Shown here: positions 1-5,672 of the stretch, one piece after another
Layout: each line of letters opens with the position of its first letter
Position numbering within the stretch: the stretch's first letter is position 1
NCBI GenBank assembly: GCA_964510055.1
Contig: CAZDZY010000100.1
Coordinates: forward strand, 1-10,984
DNA: 10,984 bases
From: DTFZ01 sp964510055
GTDB taxonomy: Bacteria > Bacillota > Clostridia > Christensenellales > SZUA-584
Reading direction: 5' to 3'
Program-made: the position numbers and the translations under genes
The notes under the pieces: model-generated
The model's database searches: none
What the model saw: only the letters and a program-made list of their open reading frames with translations
Told to the model about the DNA's origin: nothing

Positions 1-173
1 GTGCCCATATCGAGCATGACCGTGCCGGGGTGCATCTGCGATTTGACTATTTGCCGGTAATCCCAATCTACGGGCTCTTCTTCATAGCGCCCTTTGATAT
101 GCGAGAAGTCCCAGCCTTTGAAGGGAAAGGCTTCTTCGCTTTTCCAAAGTTCCAACAGATTCTCTTTATCCAT
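1..173 (-). CDS. Class I SAM-dependent methyltransferase, N-terminal fragment
   Basis: The gene enters from the window edge; only its first 57 codons are present. It begins at the ATG whose complement is 171-173, preceded by GGGAGAGG a few bases upstream. The translated start reads MDKENLLELWKSEEAFPFKG, then WDFSHIKGRYEEEPVDWDY, and ends VMLDMGT at the edge. The opening layout (short helix, a 'FKGWDFS' segment, 'E-x-x-x-W-D-Y', then the hydrophobic strand ending in D-M-G-T) is that of Bacillota class I methyltransferases, where LDMGTGGGE is the AdoMet-binding motif I. Substrate cannot be told because the catalytic and substrate regions lie outside the window. It has its own promoter and is separated from its upstream neighbour by a terminator, so it is probably monocistronic at its 5' end. 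Confidence 0.75.
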   Translation of the reverse strand, partial: MDKENLLELWKSEEAFPFKGWDFSHIKGRYEEEPVDWDYRQIVKSQMHPGTVMLDMG

Positions 174-211
174 ATCCTCTCCCGTGAAATATATATATCT
201 TTGTCACATAA

Positions 212-240
212 AGTATATATTTTAAGGAGACAATAAACAA
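212..240 (-). promoter_or_regulatory. Putative sigma-A promoter for the methyltransferase fragment
   Basis: On the minus strand TTGTTT (complement 235-240) is followed after 17 bases by TATACT (complement 212-217). The -10 matches 5 of 6 consensus positions and the -35 only the TTG. The expected transcription start near 205 leaves a leader of about 30 nt. The surrounding sequence is very AT-rich, so a chance match is possible. Confidence 0.4.
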
Positions 241-291
241 GTATAGAAAATGCAGGGATTATATATATTTATGCTGGAATTTATACTATGA

Positions 292-333
292 CACAAAGAA
301 AGGAACCGCGCAGGGCTACAGCCGCGGCTCCTT
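292..333 (-). terminator. Intrinsic terminator of the membrane-protein gene
   Basis: AAGGAACCGCG (300-310) and CGCGGCTCCTT (323-333) form an 11-bp stem with one G-U pair when transcribed on the minus strand (an A-C mismatch on the plus strand). The loop is 12 nt. On the minus strand the stem is followed by a T-rich run, CTTTCTTTG. It lies just downstream of the stop codon of the minus-strand gene ending at 367, which fits its use as that gene's terminator. Confidence 0.75.
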
Positions 334-366
334 ATTAACAGTTATTCTGTAGCGTACCGCCAGTTT

Positions 367-1365
367 TCAGCTTAAGCGCTTTACCTCCAGGTCTTTGCCG
401 CTGCTTTCTTTGCGGATCTTCGCTATATACACAAAGCTTGCAAGCGCCACGAAGAAATAACCCAGGACGATATCTCTCCAGATCGGGCGGATCATATCTG
501 CCCAGTCTTCGCCTTTAATATAGTAAGTTGTTGTGATTGGCGATGTATACTGTATCTCGATGCCTTTGGAGAAGGGGGCAGCAATCATATCCGTAATGAA
601 CTTAACGTTATTTATTTCTATGCCTTCTTTACCGATTTCTCTAATTACTCCTACTCCACCGCTGATCATTACGCCCAGATACGTGAACACGATGAGCACG
701 AGAATGACAATAACCAGCATTCCCGGGCCGCGTTTGCCTTTAAACAGAATATAAAGCTTGTAAGAAAGGAAGGCCATAATAAGCCCGCTTATACCCGCTA
801 TTATGTTCACCATTCCTAAAAGCACCCACGGTATTATCCCTATTATACCGCCCAACACGGCGCCTGCTGCGCCGCGCAGATAACTGCCGGCCTGCGTACG
901 CTCCTGCTTCATTTCCGAAAAAATGCCCGCCAGTTTTTCGTGGCATTCCGGGCAGGCTTCCATAACGCGGTCTTCCTGAACCGTGTAGCCTAAGCCCTCG
1001 GCCTTGTCGCAGAAAGCGCAGGCCGAAAAATACCCGGCGTTTTTCAGGAACTGCGAGAAGTCCGAAAGGAATTCCGCGACGGTCTGCACATTGAGCTTTA
1101 AGTAGTTTAAGATTATGACGTTCAGCGATTTTCCGTCGTACGAAGCCTTTGCGTTCTTATACTTGTTTCTGTTTTCCGCGAGAAACATTTCGGCTCCGGC
1201 AGTATCTACTCCGTTCGCGCGCTTTACATAGGCGCGGATCGTACACATACCGTTTTGATTATTTATCGATGCGTTAAAAAAGATACCGTTCATCCTGCCG
1301 TATGCGGTTTCCCCGTATAACCCAAAACCGATCATTTGGGCGAGCTGCTGAGAGCGACTTGCCAT
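367..1365 (-). CDS. Membrane protein with CxxC/CxxC zinc-ribbon-like module, function unknown
   Basis: A 332-residue protein starting MASRSQQLAQMIG. This start is chosen because GGAGG lies 6 bases upstream; the longer reading frame reaching 1446 would start inside or above the promoter and adds an unlikely AT-rich peptide. Residues 1-115 are soluble and mixed alpha/beta. CAFC (116-119) and CPEC (138-141) form a two-knuckle metal-ribbon pattern. Hydrophobic segments follow at about 165-187, 188-208 and 215-235, then a soluble stretch of about 60 residues, and a final helix at about 300-318 with a basic cytosolic tail. I do not recognise the family. The ribbon next to a membrane domain suggests a zinc-bound cytosolic or sensing module, but this is inference. 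The gene has its own promoter and terminator and appears to be a single-gene unit. Confidence 0.8.
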   Translation of the reverse strand: MASRSQQLAQMIGFGLYGETAYGRMNGIFFNASINNQNGMCTIRAYVKRANGVDTAGAEMFLAENRNKYKNAKASYDGKSLNVIILNYLKLNVQTVAEFLSDFSQFLKNAGYFSACAFCDKAEGLGYTVQEDRVMEACPECHEKLAGIFSEMKQERTQAGSYLRGAAGAVLGGIIGIIPWVLLGMVNIIAGISGLIMAFLSYKLYILFKGKRGPGMLVIVILVLIVFTYLGVMISGGVGVIREIGKEGIEINNVKFITDMIAAPFSKGIEIQYTSPITTTYYIKGEDWADMIRPIWRDIVLGYFFVALASFVYIAKIRKESSGKDLEVKRLS

Positions 1366-1417
1366 GAATACCTCCAAGAAATAATAATAAAATACAAAAT
1401 CCGACTGAATTATATAT

Positions 1418-1446
1418 ATTATAGCTTTTATATGGATCGTTATCAA
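1418..1446 (-). promoter_or_regulatory. Strong sigma-A promoter for the membrane-protein gene
   Basis: On the minus strand TTGATA (complement 1441-1446), a 17-base spacer and a perfect TATAAT (complement 1418-1423). The expected transcription start is near 1411, giving a leader of about 45 nt before the ATG at 1365. Its position excludes the upstream in-frame start at 1446. Confidence 0.7.
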
Positions 1447-1462
1447 TGAGAATTAACGGATG

Positions 1463-1496
1463 ATTCAGAAAAGGGGCGCAGTTTAAAGCACCCCTT
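1463..1496 (-). terminator. Terminator of the second methyltransferase gene
   Basis: AAGGGGCGC (1471-1479) and GCACCCCTT (1488-1496) form a 9-bp stem with one wobble pair and an 8-nt loop. On the minus strand it is followed by TTTTCTGAAT. It starts 12 bases after the stop codon at 1509-1511. The T-run is short, so efficiency is uncertain. Confidence 0.65.
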
Positions 1497-1508
1497 CAGA
1501 ATCGGTAC

Positions 1509-2216
1509 CTATATCCTGTATCCTATAATGGATATGAAGTTAAGGTATTTTCCCCCGCCCGTTTCGAACATCTGTCTGTCTATTACCGCGTGCTCGTTGT
1601 CGCAGGCGAGCCAGTCGTTCCACGCCTCGTCGCATGTATACTCGGTTATGGATTCAAACCTGACCAGCTTCGATTTTGAAATCAGGCTTTCCCACCAGCC
1701 GCGCGAATGCAACGTATCGAAATCCGTGTCGTTAAGGAGGGGGCGAAGTTCTTCGGGCACAGTATCGAATTCACGTATAAGCCCGGGTATGGCTATCGCC
1801 AGCACGCCGCCCTTTTTTACAAGCGGCGCAAGGTGCTTATCCATATATTCTTCGTCCCTGCCGAAATAATGGTACGAATCGACGCTTATTACGGCGTCAA
1901 AATATTCGTCAGCATACGGAAGCTCGAGCGCGTCGGCGTGGACCGGCACTATACTGTCTTCAAGGCCCGCTTCCTTAAAGCGCCCGTAGTTATCGGTTGC
2001 CGTTATCCACAGGTCGGTGGCGAAAACATTAACGCCGAACTCCCGGGCAAGGAATATCGACGTAAGGCCCGCGCCGCACCCCAAATCGAGTACCCTGCTC
2101 CCTTTGGCAAACTCTATTCCGTCCGTAAGGGCCTCGAGCAGCTTTATGCTGTTAGGCCCCATCATGTTCTTTTCCAAAAACGCTTTATCGTATTTTTTAC
2201 TTTTAATGAATATCAT
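1509..2216 (-). CDS. Class I SAM-dependent methyltransferase
   Basis: A complete 235-residue protein of the usual size for a free-standing Rossmann-fold methyltransferase. Motif I is VLDLGCGAG at 42-50, the acidic end of strand 2 is D68 (FATD), motif II-like ADALELPYADEYFDAVIS spans 94-111, and VDSYHYF follows where such enzymes read 'NALHHF' or similar. A motif III-like KKGGVLAIAIPG comes next. The C-terminal third contains Trp-rich helices (RGWWESL, EAWNDWLACD) likely to form the substrate cap. Substrate is unknown; the family includes small-molecule and lipid methylases, and no helix suggests DNA binding. The ATG at 2216 follows an AAAGGA ribosome site. It is transcribed with a structured leader of about 260 nt containing a terminator, so attenuation is possible. 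Confidence 0.9.
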   Translation of the reverse strand: MIFIKSKKYDKAFLEKNMMGPNSIKLLEALTDGIEFAKGSRVLDLGCGAGLTSIFLAREFGVNVFATDLWITATDNYGRFKEAGLEDSIVPVHADALELPYADEYFDAVISVDSYHYFGRDEEYMDKHLAPLVKKGGVLAIAIPGLIREFDTVPEELRPLLNDTDFDTLHSRGWWESLISKSKLVRFESITEYTCDEAWNDWLACDNEHAVIDRQMFETGGGKYLNFISIIGYRI

Positions 2217-2229
2217 ATATTTTCCTTTC

Positions 2230-2243
2230 CGGTCTATCGACCG
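2230..2243 (-). promoter_or_regulatory. GATA-loop hairpin abutting the ribosome binding site
   Basis: On the minus strand CGGTC-GATA-GACCG forms a 5-bp GC-rich stem closed by a GNRA-type tetraloop. It ends directly before the GGAAAGGA ribosome site of the methyltransferase at 2216. A second small hairpin, GCAG(6)CTGC, lies at 2253-2266. These could insulate or modulate translation initiation; no regulator is identified. Confidence 0.4.
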
Positions 2244-2271
2244 CCCAGCCCGGCAGAAAATACTGCGCTAA

Positions 2272-2475
2272 ACAAAAAACGGCGTGTACAGAAAATAACT
2301 CGCCGCAGTAAACTATTGCATTAGCGGTGACTTTAAGCCGATCCTCTGCACGGGTAAACAAACAAGGCATTCCGCTTCGAAGTCCCCGGAAAACCAAAGG
2401 CTTCAGGAGCAGATAATATGCCGCCCATAGTTTACTCTTACAGAACCGACAAAAAGACACCACCTTTCCTTATTT
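2272..2475 (-). ncRNA. Structured leader RNA (candidate riboswitch/attenuator or ~200-nt ncRNA)
   Basis: The transcript expected from the promoter at 2482-2511 begins near 2475. Minus-strand AGTAAACTAT (complement 2427-2436) pairs perfectly with ATAGTTTACT (complement 2307-2316), closing a domain of 130 nt. Inside, GCGG (complement 2421-2424) can pair with CCGC (2324-2327), AAGCC (2399-2403) with GGCTT (2335-2339), and a 9-bp hairpin with one mismatch occupies 2366-2395. A terminator hairpin with six Ts follows at once. The 5' GGTGGTGT (2457-2464) can pair with ACACGCC (2281-2287), which includes the terminator's 3' arm, giving a mutually exclusive fold. I could not match it to a riboswitch class I know. 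The size and end-pairing also resemble 6S-type RNA, but signature bases are not evident. Confidence 0.55.
2274..2305 (-). terminator. Intrinsic terminator inside the methyltransferase leader
   Basis: On the minus strand CGGCG (complement 2301-2305), a 16-nt loop and CGCCG (2280-2284) are followed directly by TTTTTT and GTTT. A mismatch and two more pairs can extend the stem inward. It sits one base after the closing stem of the upstream RNA domain and about 58 bases before the ATG at 2216, the expected place for a transcription attenuator. Confidence 0.6.
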
Positions 2476-2481
2476 TCTTTA

Positions 2482-2511
2482 ATAATATGCCCGGATGCCG
2501 TTATTTGTCAA
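2482..2511 (-). promoter_or_regulatory. Strong sigma-A promoter for the structured leader and methyltransferase
   Basis: On the minus strand a perfect TTGACA (complement 2506-2511) is followed after 18 bases by TATTAT (complement 2482-2487). The start point is near 2475. It lies almost back to back with the plus-strand promoter at 2519-2547, so the two genes are divergent with adjoining promoters. Confidence 0.7.
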
Positions 2512-2518
2512 CCGAAAA

Positions 2519-2547
2519 TTGCGCGGGAGGGCGCCGAATGGTACAAT
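2519..2547 (+). promoter_or_regulatory. Sigma-A promoter for the nucleotidyltransferase-like gene
   Basis: TTGCGC (2519-2524), a 17-base spacer and TACAAT (2542-2547). The start near 2554 leaves a leader of about 20 nt to the TTG start at 2573. This placement rules out the longer reading frame that begins at 2495. Confidence 0.55.
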
Positions 2548-2572
2548 AGCAAAAATAAAGGAGAAAATTGTT

Positions 2573-3352
2573 TTGGATCCGAAAAAAATAGCCGATAAAC
2601 TCGAGGCACACCCGCTTATTTCCGCGGCGGGCTTATGCGATACGCCCAAAGATATCTCACAAGGCGAAGGCGGGGATGTCGATATATTCGTTTATTGCTC
2701 CGCGATACCTGCCGCCAAGGAAAGAAGGGCGCTTCTTCCCGAATATTCAGCGGATTATACGCCGGGCAGCAGGCCTACCCGCTGGGGCATATGCGATCTT
2801 GTTTATATCGAAGGAGTTGAAGTATGGCTGATGTTCGTAAGCGAGAAGGATGCGGCTGACGAAGTAAAAGCCATACTCTCGGGGAGCATGCCGGATAAAC
2901 TGGATAATTACTATTACCCCGTCGGCAGGCTCGCGACGATAAAAAATATAAAAGTGCTTTATGACCGGAACGGTTTTTTAGAAGGACTTAAGAAGAAGGT
3001 ATCTGTTTATCCTGACGAACTCTCGAAGATTTTATTGGAATTCCACACGGAAGCGCTTTTGGATACCGAGGACCTCACAAGGGCAGCCCTTAAGGGGGAC
3101 GTGCTTTTTTACCATTTCGCGCTGGATCTTATTCTCGACCACTTTCTGCAGGCGCTATTCGCCCTTAACCGCGTCTACTTCCCCGGCAGGAAAAGGAGCC
3201 TTCAATATATAAAACGTTTCAGGATAAAACCCGAAGGCTGCGAAGAAACGCTTTTGAATATAATTAAAACGGGAAGCGGACGCAAAACTATAATGCAATC
3301 GTTCGAGATGGTAAAAGGGCTTATCGGGTGGATACAGGGGCAGGCGGAATAA
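2573..3352 (+). CDS. Nucleotidyltransferase-like protein (DxD, DUF4037-like)
   Basis: A 259-residue protein read from a TTG start, chosen because AAAGGAG lies 9 bases upstream and the promoter excludes any earlier start. Near the N-terminus the pattern AGLCDTPKDISQGEGGDVDIFVYC places G33-G34 and the acidic pair D35-x-D37 as in polymerase-beta-type nucleotidyltransferases of the MNT/aminoglycoside class. The usual GS dipeptide is not clear, and the third acidic residue may be in the strand IEGVEVWLMFV. A helical C-terminal half (about 150-255; LSKILLEFHTEAL, LFYHFALDLILDHFLQALFALN) resembles the helical domain following such NT cores. It could transfer a nucleotide to a small molecule or protein, or be degenerate. 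Substrate is unknown and the family label is tentative. Confidence 0.7.
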   Translation: MDPKKIADKLEAHPLISAAGLCDTPKDISQGEGGDVDIFVYCSAIPAAKERRALLPEYSADYTPGSRPTRWGICDLVYIEGVEVWLMFVSEKDAADEVKAILSGSMPDKLDNYYYPVGRLATIKNIKVLYDRNGFLEGLKKKVSVYPDELSKILLEFHTEALLDTEDLTRAALKGDVLFYHFALDLILDHFLQALFALNRVYFPGRKRSLQYIKRFRIKPEGCEETLLNIIKTGSGRKTIMQSFEMVKGLIGWIQGQAE

Positions 3353-3372
3353 GCCTTTATGTATTAAGGTTT
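3351..3372. terminator. Weak shared hairpin between convergent genes
   Basis: AAGCCTT (3351-3357) and AAGGTTT (3366-3372) form a 7-bp stem with one G-U pair and an 8-nt loop. It spans the 21-bp gap between the stop codons of the convergent genes. There is no good T-run on either strand, so this is a low-confidence bidirectional terminator. Confidence 0.3.
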
Positions 3373-3373
3373 A

Positions 3374-3934
3374 TTACAGCCCGAACTGGCTTATTATGCC
3401 GTCTGACATGACCTTTGCCATCTTCAGCGCCTGGTATTCTATGGAATCGAACTGAGGCACGCTCATCGCGTATTTGCCCTGCAATATCTGCACGGCCTCG
3501 TCTTCGGTCATCTTAAGATGGTCGTGCAGCATTGCCTGCCATTCGCCCGCGTTCCAATACGGGTTGATGCTGCCAAGCGTTTTAGCGATACTGTCGGCGT
3601 TGGCGTACCATTTCGCTCTTTGCTGCTCCACAGCCTTTGAATCTCCCGATTTGGCGGCATTGACGAGCGCCGCGGCTATAAGAAGATGGTCTTTAAGCAA
3701 GCCTGCAAACTGCTGCGCGCCCTGCTGCCCGTAATAAGGAGTAAGTACCGCCGCGAAGTCGTCCGGATTGCGCAGCAGCCGGGCGGTAACGTCTTTTATG
3801 TCGGGGAGATTAAATGCCGCGCTTACAATAAAGAACCTCGTCCATGCCACGTGCTCTATCCATAACCTGTTCAGCGTATCGATAAGCTGCTCACGCTGGG
3901 TCTGGGGATGGTAATCACTGTTCCGGGTATACAT
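3374..3934 (-). CDS. Conserved helical protein, often mislabelled 'acetylglutamate kinase'
   Basis: A 186-residue, all-helical soluble protein starting MYTRNSDYHPQT. This start is preceded by GGAGGG 8 bases upstream; the in-frame ATG at 3982 has no ribosome site and lies above the promoter. Recognisable family blocks are LWIEHVAWTRFFI, FNLPDIKDVTARLLRNPDDF, LLKDHLLIAAALVNAAKSGD, WYANADSIAKTLGSINPYW and EWQAMLHDHLKMTEDEA. From memory, proteins with these blocks are common in Clostridia and Bacilli and many carry the name acetylglutamate kinase. The sequence has none of the glycine-rich nucleotide-binding signature of ArgB, so that name should not be used. The several His, Glu and Asp residues on helices (HVAW, DHLLIA, HDHLK) would allow a metal site, but this is inference. 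Function is unknown. Confidence 0.85.
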   Translation of the reverse strand: MYTRNSDYHPQTQREQLIDTLNRLWIEHVAWTRFFIVSAAFNLPDIKDVTARLLRNPDDFAAVLTPYYGQQGAQQFAGLLKDHLLIAAALVNAAKSGDSKAVEQQRAKWYANADSIAKTLGSINPYWNAGEWQAMLHDHLKMTEDEAVQILQGKYAMSVPQFDSIEYQALKMAKVMSDGIISQFGL

Positions 3935-3963
3935 AGCTTTTCCCTCCAAAATAACTCTTATAT

Positions 3964-3992
3964 ATAATATGCAGGCCCGCAAATTCCGTGAA
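3964..3992 (-). promoter_or_regulatory. Putative sigma-A promoter for the helical protein
   Basis: On the minus strand TTCACG (complement 3987-3992), 17 bases, then TATTAT (complement 3964-3969). The leader would be about 22 nt. The -10 is good (5 of 6) and the -35 moderate (4 of 6). Confidence 0.45.
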
Positions 3993-4127
3993 AAAACACG
4001 CCCCCCCGCAAACGCTTCGTTAAGATACTTACTGTTTTTTAAAAAGAAGGCCCCATCTTTTTTTTCGCTATAACCTAATCGTCAGGAAGAGCATATATTA
4101 TCAGAGGAGACAAAAGGAGGTGAGCCA

Positions 4128-5045
4128 ATGCTCACAAGAAAAGAATTCGTTACGATGTCATTAGACTTAAACCTGTTTTTCCTTCGGATAATGAAAGAAC
4201 ACTCTTTCTTTCTTGAAATAGGTTTTACGCCGAGGGACAAAAGCATGGGGGATCAGGCGGCGGCGTTCAGAGAAGGGTTTGAACGGCTGCTATCGGAAGC
4301 TGCTGCGCTGGCTAACGGAAACGTAAGCGCCGAAGCGCTTGACTCGCGCCAAACAACTACGCAATATACATTAGAGGCCGAGAAGCTGACAAACTTTTAT
4401 ACCGGAATACCGTTTAACTTTGAACTGACGAGCCGCGAGGAGATGCTGCAGCCGGCCGGGTTCAGAGGCCCTGACGCGAGGATGGAAGCGGCGGTAGAAG
4501 ACCTTGACCGCAGGGCGTACGGGCTTACGGCGCAGCTTGCAAACTTTAAAGAACAGCTGCTGGAAAATGTCCGGTCGTGTAAGATGTTTACCGTCAATTA
4601 TCCTCTGCTTATAGAGCATGTACTGAGGGAAGCGCGGCACTTCATGGATATGCTCGTGTCGCTCGTCCGGGGAGAAAGCATAATGAAGCCGGAAGACCTC
4701 ATATATCAGGAAGCTTTCTGGAACCGCCAGATGGCGGAACACGCGAAGTTCATCGCAGGGCTGCTCGATCCGACGGAAGAAACCCTTATCGAGACCGCAA
4801 GTATGTTCGGCAGGGAGTTCGACGAACTTAAAAAGAAAGCCGATGAGGCGACGAAGAACACTATGGATATAGCAAAAGTGACTGCGGCCAGCTTAAACGG
4901 AACGGCAAGGCTGCGTGATTTTAAAGCGGCAGGCACAAAGGGCCTTATCGAGTGCAAGATACAGTCAATAATAATACCGCTGCTGGGAGACCACGTGCTG
5001 CGCGAGGCAAACCATTATTTGTGCTTGATGGGTATGTGCAGGTAG
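4128..5045 (+). CDS. DUF2935 protein, duplicated ferritin-like helical bundle
   Basis: A 305-residue protein preceded by an almost ideal ribosome site (AAAGGAGGTGA), which fixes the ATG at 4128 rather than the internal ATG nine codons on. The sequence is two related halves. Half one has LRIMKEHSFFLEIGF (E24, H25) and LIEHVLREARHFMDML (E163, H164, E168, H171). Half two has FWNRQMAEHAKFIAGLLDPTE (E204, H205) and LLGDHVLREANHYLCLM (D288, H289, E293, H296). This repeated E-H / (E/D)-H-x3-E-x2-H pattern is that of DUF2935, whose known fold is a tandem four-helix bundle with ferritin-like metal ligands. A metal-binding role is likely; the reaction is not established. I found no convincing sigma-A promoter just upstream. 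An AT-only hairpin with eight Ts lies at 4041-4065. Confidence 0.88.
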   Translation: MLTRKEFVTMSLDLNLFFLRIMKEHSFFLEIGFTPRDKSMGDQAAAFREGFERLLSEAAALANGNVSAEALDSRQTTTQYTLEAEKLTNFYTGIPFNFELTSREEMLQPAGFRGPDARMEAAVEDLDRRAYGLTAQLANFKEQLLENVRSCKMFTVNYPLLIEHVLREARHFMDMLVSLVRGESIMKPEDLIYQEAFWNRQMAEHAKFIAGLLDPTEETLIETASMFGREFDELKKKADEATKNTMDIAKVTAASLNGTARLRDFKAAGTKGLIECKIQSIIIPLLGDHVLREANHYLCLMGMCR

Positions 5046-5069
5046 GGGTAATAAGCCATTCAAGATGCA

Positions 5070-5097
5070 ACAAGGCCGGATAACATTTCGGCCTTGT
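5070..5097. terminator. Bidirectional terminator-like hairpin between convergent genes
   Basis: ACAAGGCCG (5070-5078) pairs perfectly with CGGCCTTGT (5089-5097) around a 10-nt loop. It lies between the DUF2935 stop at 5045 and the end of the minus-strand YmaF gene at 5133. Neither flank has a long T-run, so it may act as a shared, partly Rho-independent terminator or a 3'-end stabiliser. Confidence 0.6.
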
Positions 5098-5132
5098 ATT
5101 ATAGATCCGGTTTATATCTGTTAAGCCTTTTC

Positions 5133-5417
5133 TTAATCTATAGACGTATAACCTTCCATCATATGATTATGGCCTTGCGCATAGCGTGTCTGCCCCCTGT
5201 AGTAATGACGATGGCCTATGCCGGAGCCTGTCTCAGGCCCGGTTACCAGCGCATATTGATGAACATGGCCATCATTCACGGCAGTTTGACCGGACATCTG
5301 ATGCGTATGGCCGGGGATATCGGGGCTGGCGCTTGTTCTCCCCGAGTAGTAATGCGTATGGCCATCATCCATGGAAGTTTGGCCCCTGTAAATGTGTGTA
5401 TGAAGCTCAATCGGCAT
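5133..5417 (-). CDS. ymaF: YmaF family His-rich protein
   Basis: A complete 94-residue protein with GGAGG 6 bases before its ATG. It consists almost wholly of a degenerate repeat of 14-18 residues, GHTHYYSGRTS-like, with six HxH motifs at H6/H8, H20/H22, H37/H39, H51/H53, H69/H71 and H83/H85, each generally followed by an aromatic or Met pair and then G-x-T. This is the YmaF family (YmaF of Bacillus subtilis). The protein has no signal peptide or membrane helix. Twelve regularly spaced histidines make divalent metal binding plausible, but function is not established. It is convergent with the DUF2935 gene and divergent from the cation transporter. A sigma-K-like promoter lies just upstream, hinting at late mother-cell expression. 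Confidence 0.88.
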   Translation of the reverse strand: MPIELHTHIYRGQTSMDDGHTHYYSGRTSASPDIPGHTHQMSGQTAVNDGHVHQYALVTGPETGSGIGHRHYYRGQTRYAQGHNHMMEGYTSID

Positions 5418-5435
5418 ATTTTGACCTCCTTTTTA

Positions 5436-5463
5436 TATACTATGAAAGAGAATGTATACGTGT
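5436..5463 (-). promoter_or_regulatory. Possible sigma-K type promoter of the YmaF gene
   Basis: On the minus strand AC (complement 5462-5463), 17 bases, then CATAGTATA (complement 5436-5444), an exact match to the Bacillus sigma-K pattern AC-N16/17-CATANNNTA. The start would fall only a few bases before GGAGG, giving a very short leader. The pattern is short and the region AT-rich, so chance is a real alternative. Confidence 0.35.
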
Positions 5464-5615
5464 GTGGCTAATATAAATAACGGATCAGCTTACGACAGCT
5501 GCTATTAATTTATTATCATTTATGATAAGGAGAACTGCAGTCATCATACCGGCTGATATACCGAAAATATTTTGGCAGAACAGCCTGGCGTTGCACCGGT
5601 TACCGCATTCAGATT

Positions 5616-5644
5616 TTTGCATGTTTTTTTTAATGGGTTATAAA
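5616..5644 (+). promoter_or_regulatory. Putative promoter for the cation transporter gene
   Basis: TTTGCA (5616-5621), 17 bases, then TATAAA (5639-5644). The leader would be about 22 nt. The match is moderate. The 255-bp gap from 5418 holds a few short dyads but no canonical yybP-ykoY manganese riboswitch motif that I can find. Confidence 0.35.
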
Positions 5645-5672
5645 GTCTCTCTTATTTACATATAGGAAAGGT

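Noticed and set aside
1366..1446. Longer N-terminus for the membrane protein (start at 1446)
   Set aside because: The extra 27 codons cover the TTGATA-17-TATAAT promoter and have no ribosome site; GGAGG precedes the ATG at 1365.
2203..2463. 86-codon minus-strand frame upstream of the second methyltransferase
   Set aside because: It overlaps the start of the methyltransferase, has no convincing ribosome site or family likeness, and covers the structured leader. Structure explains the region better than coding.
2272..2475. SAM-I riboswitch in the methyltransferase leader
   Set aside because: TGAAGCC is present, but the upstream GAGGGA...GGCCC core and the GGCAACC and GGTGC blocks are missing.
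3374..3934. Acetylglutamate kinase (ArgB) assignment
   Set aside because: There is no glycine-rich amino acid kinase signature, the protein is too short and all-helical, and no arginine biosynthesis genes are adjacent.
4092..4099. Sigma-E-like -10 (CATATATT) before the DUF2935 gene
   Set aside because: No matching -35 element lies at the proper distance, so the resemblance is probably chance in AT-rich DNA.
5094..5476. Two plus-strand frames of 96 and 125 codons over the YmaF region
   Set aside because: Both are shadows of the minus-strand YmaF gene, whose six HxH repeats and GGAGG site are decisive.
5418..5672. A yybP-ykoY manganese riboswitch ahead of the GDT1-type transporter
   Set aside because: These transporters are often controlled by this riboswitch, but I find no GGGGAGUA loop nor the paired second loop; AAGGAGAACTGC is only a vague resemblance.
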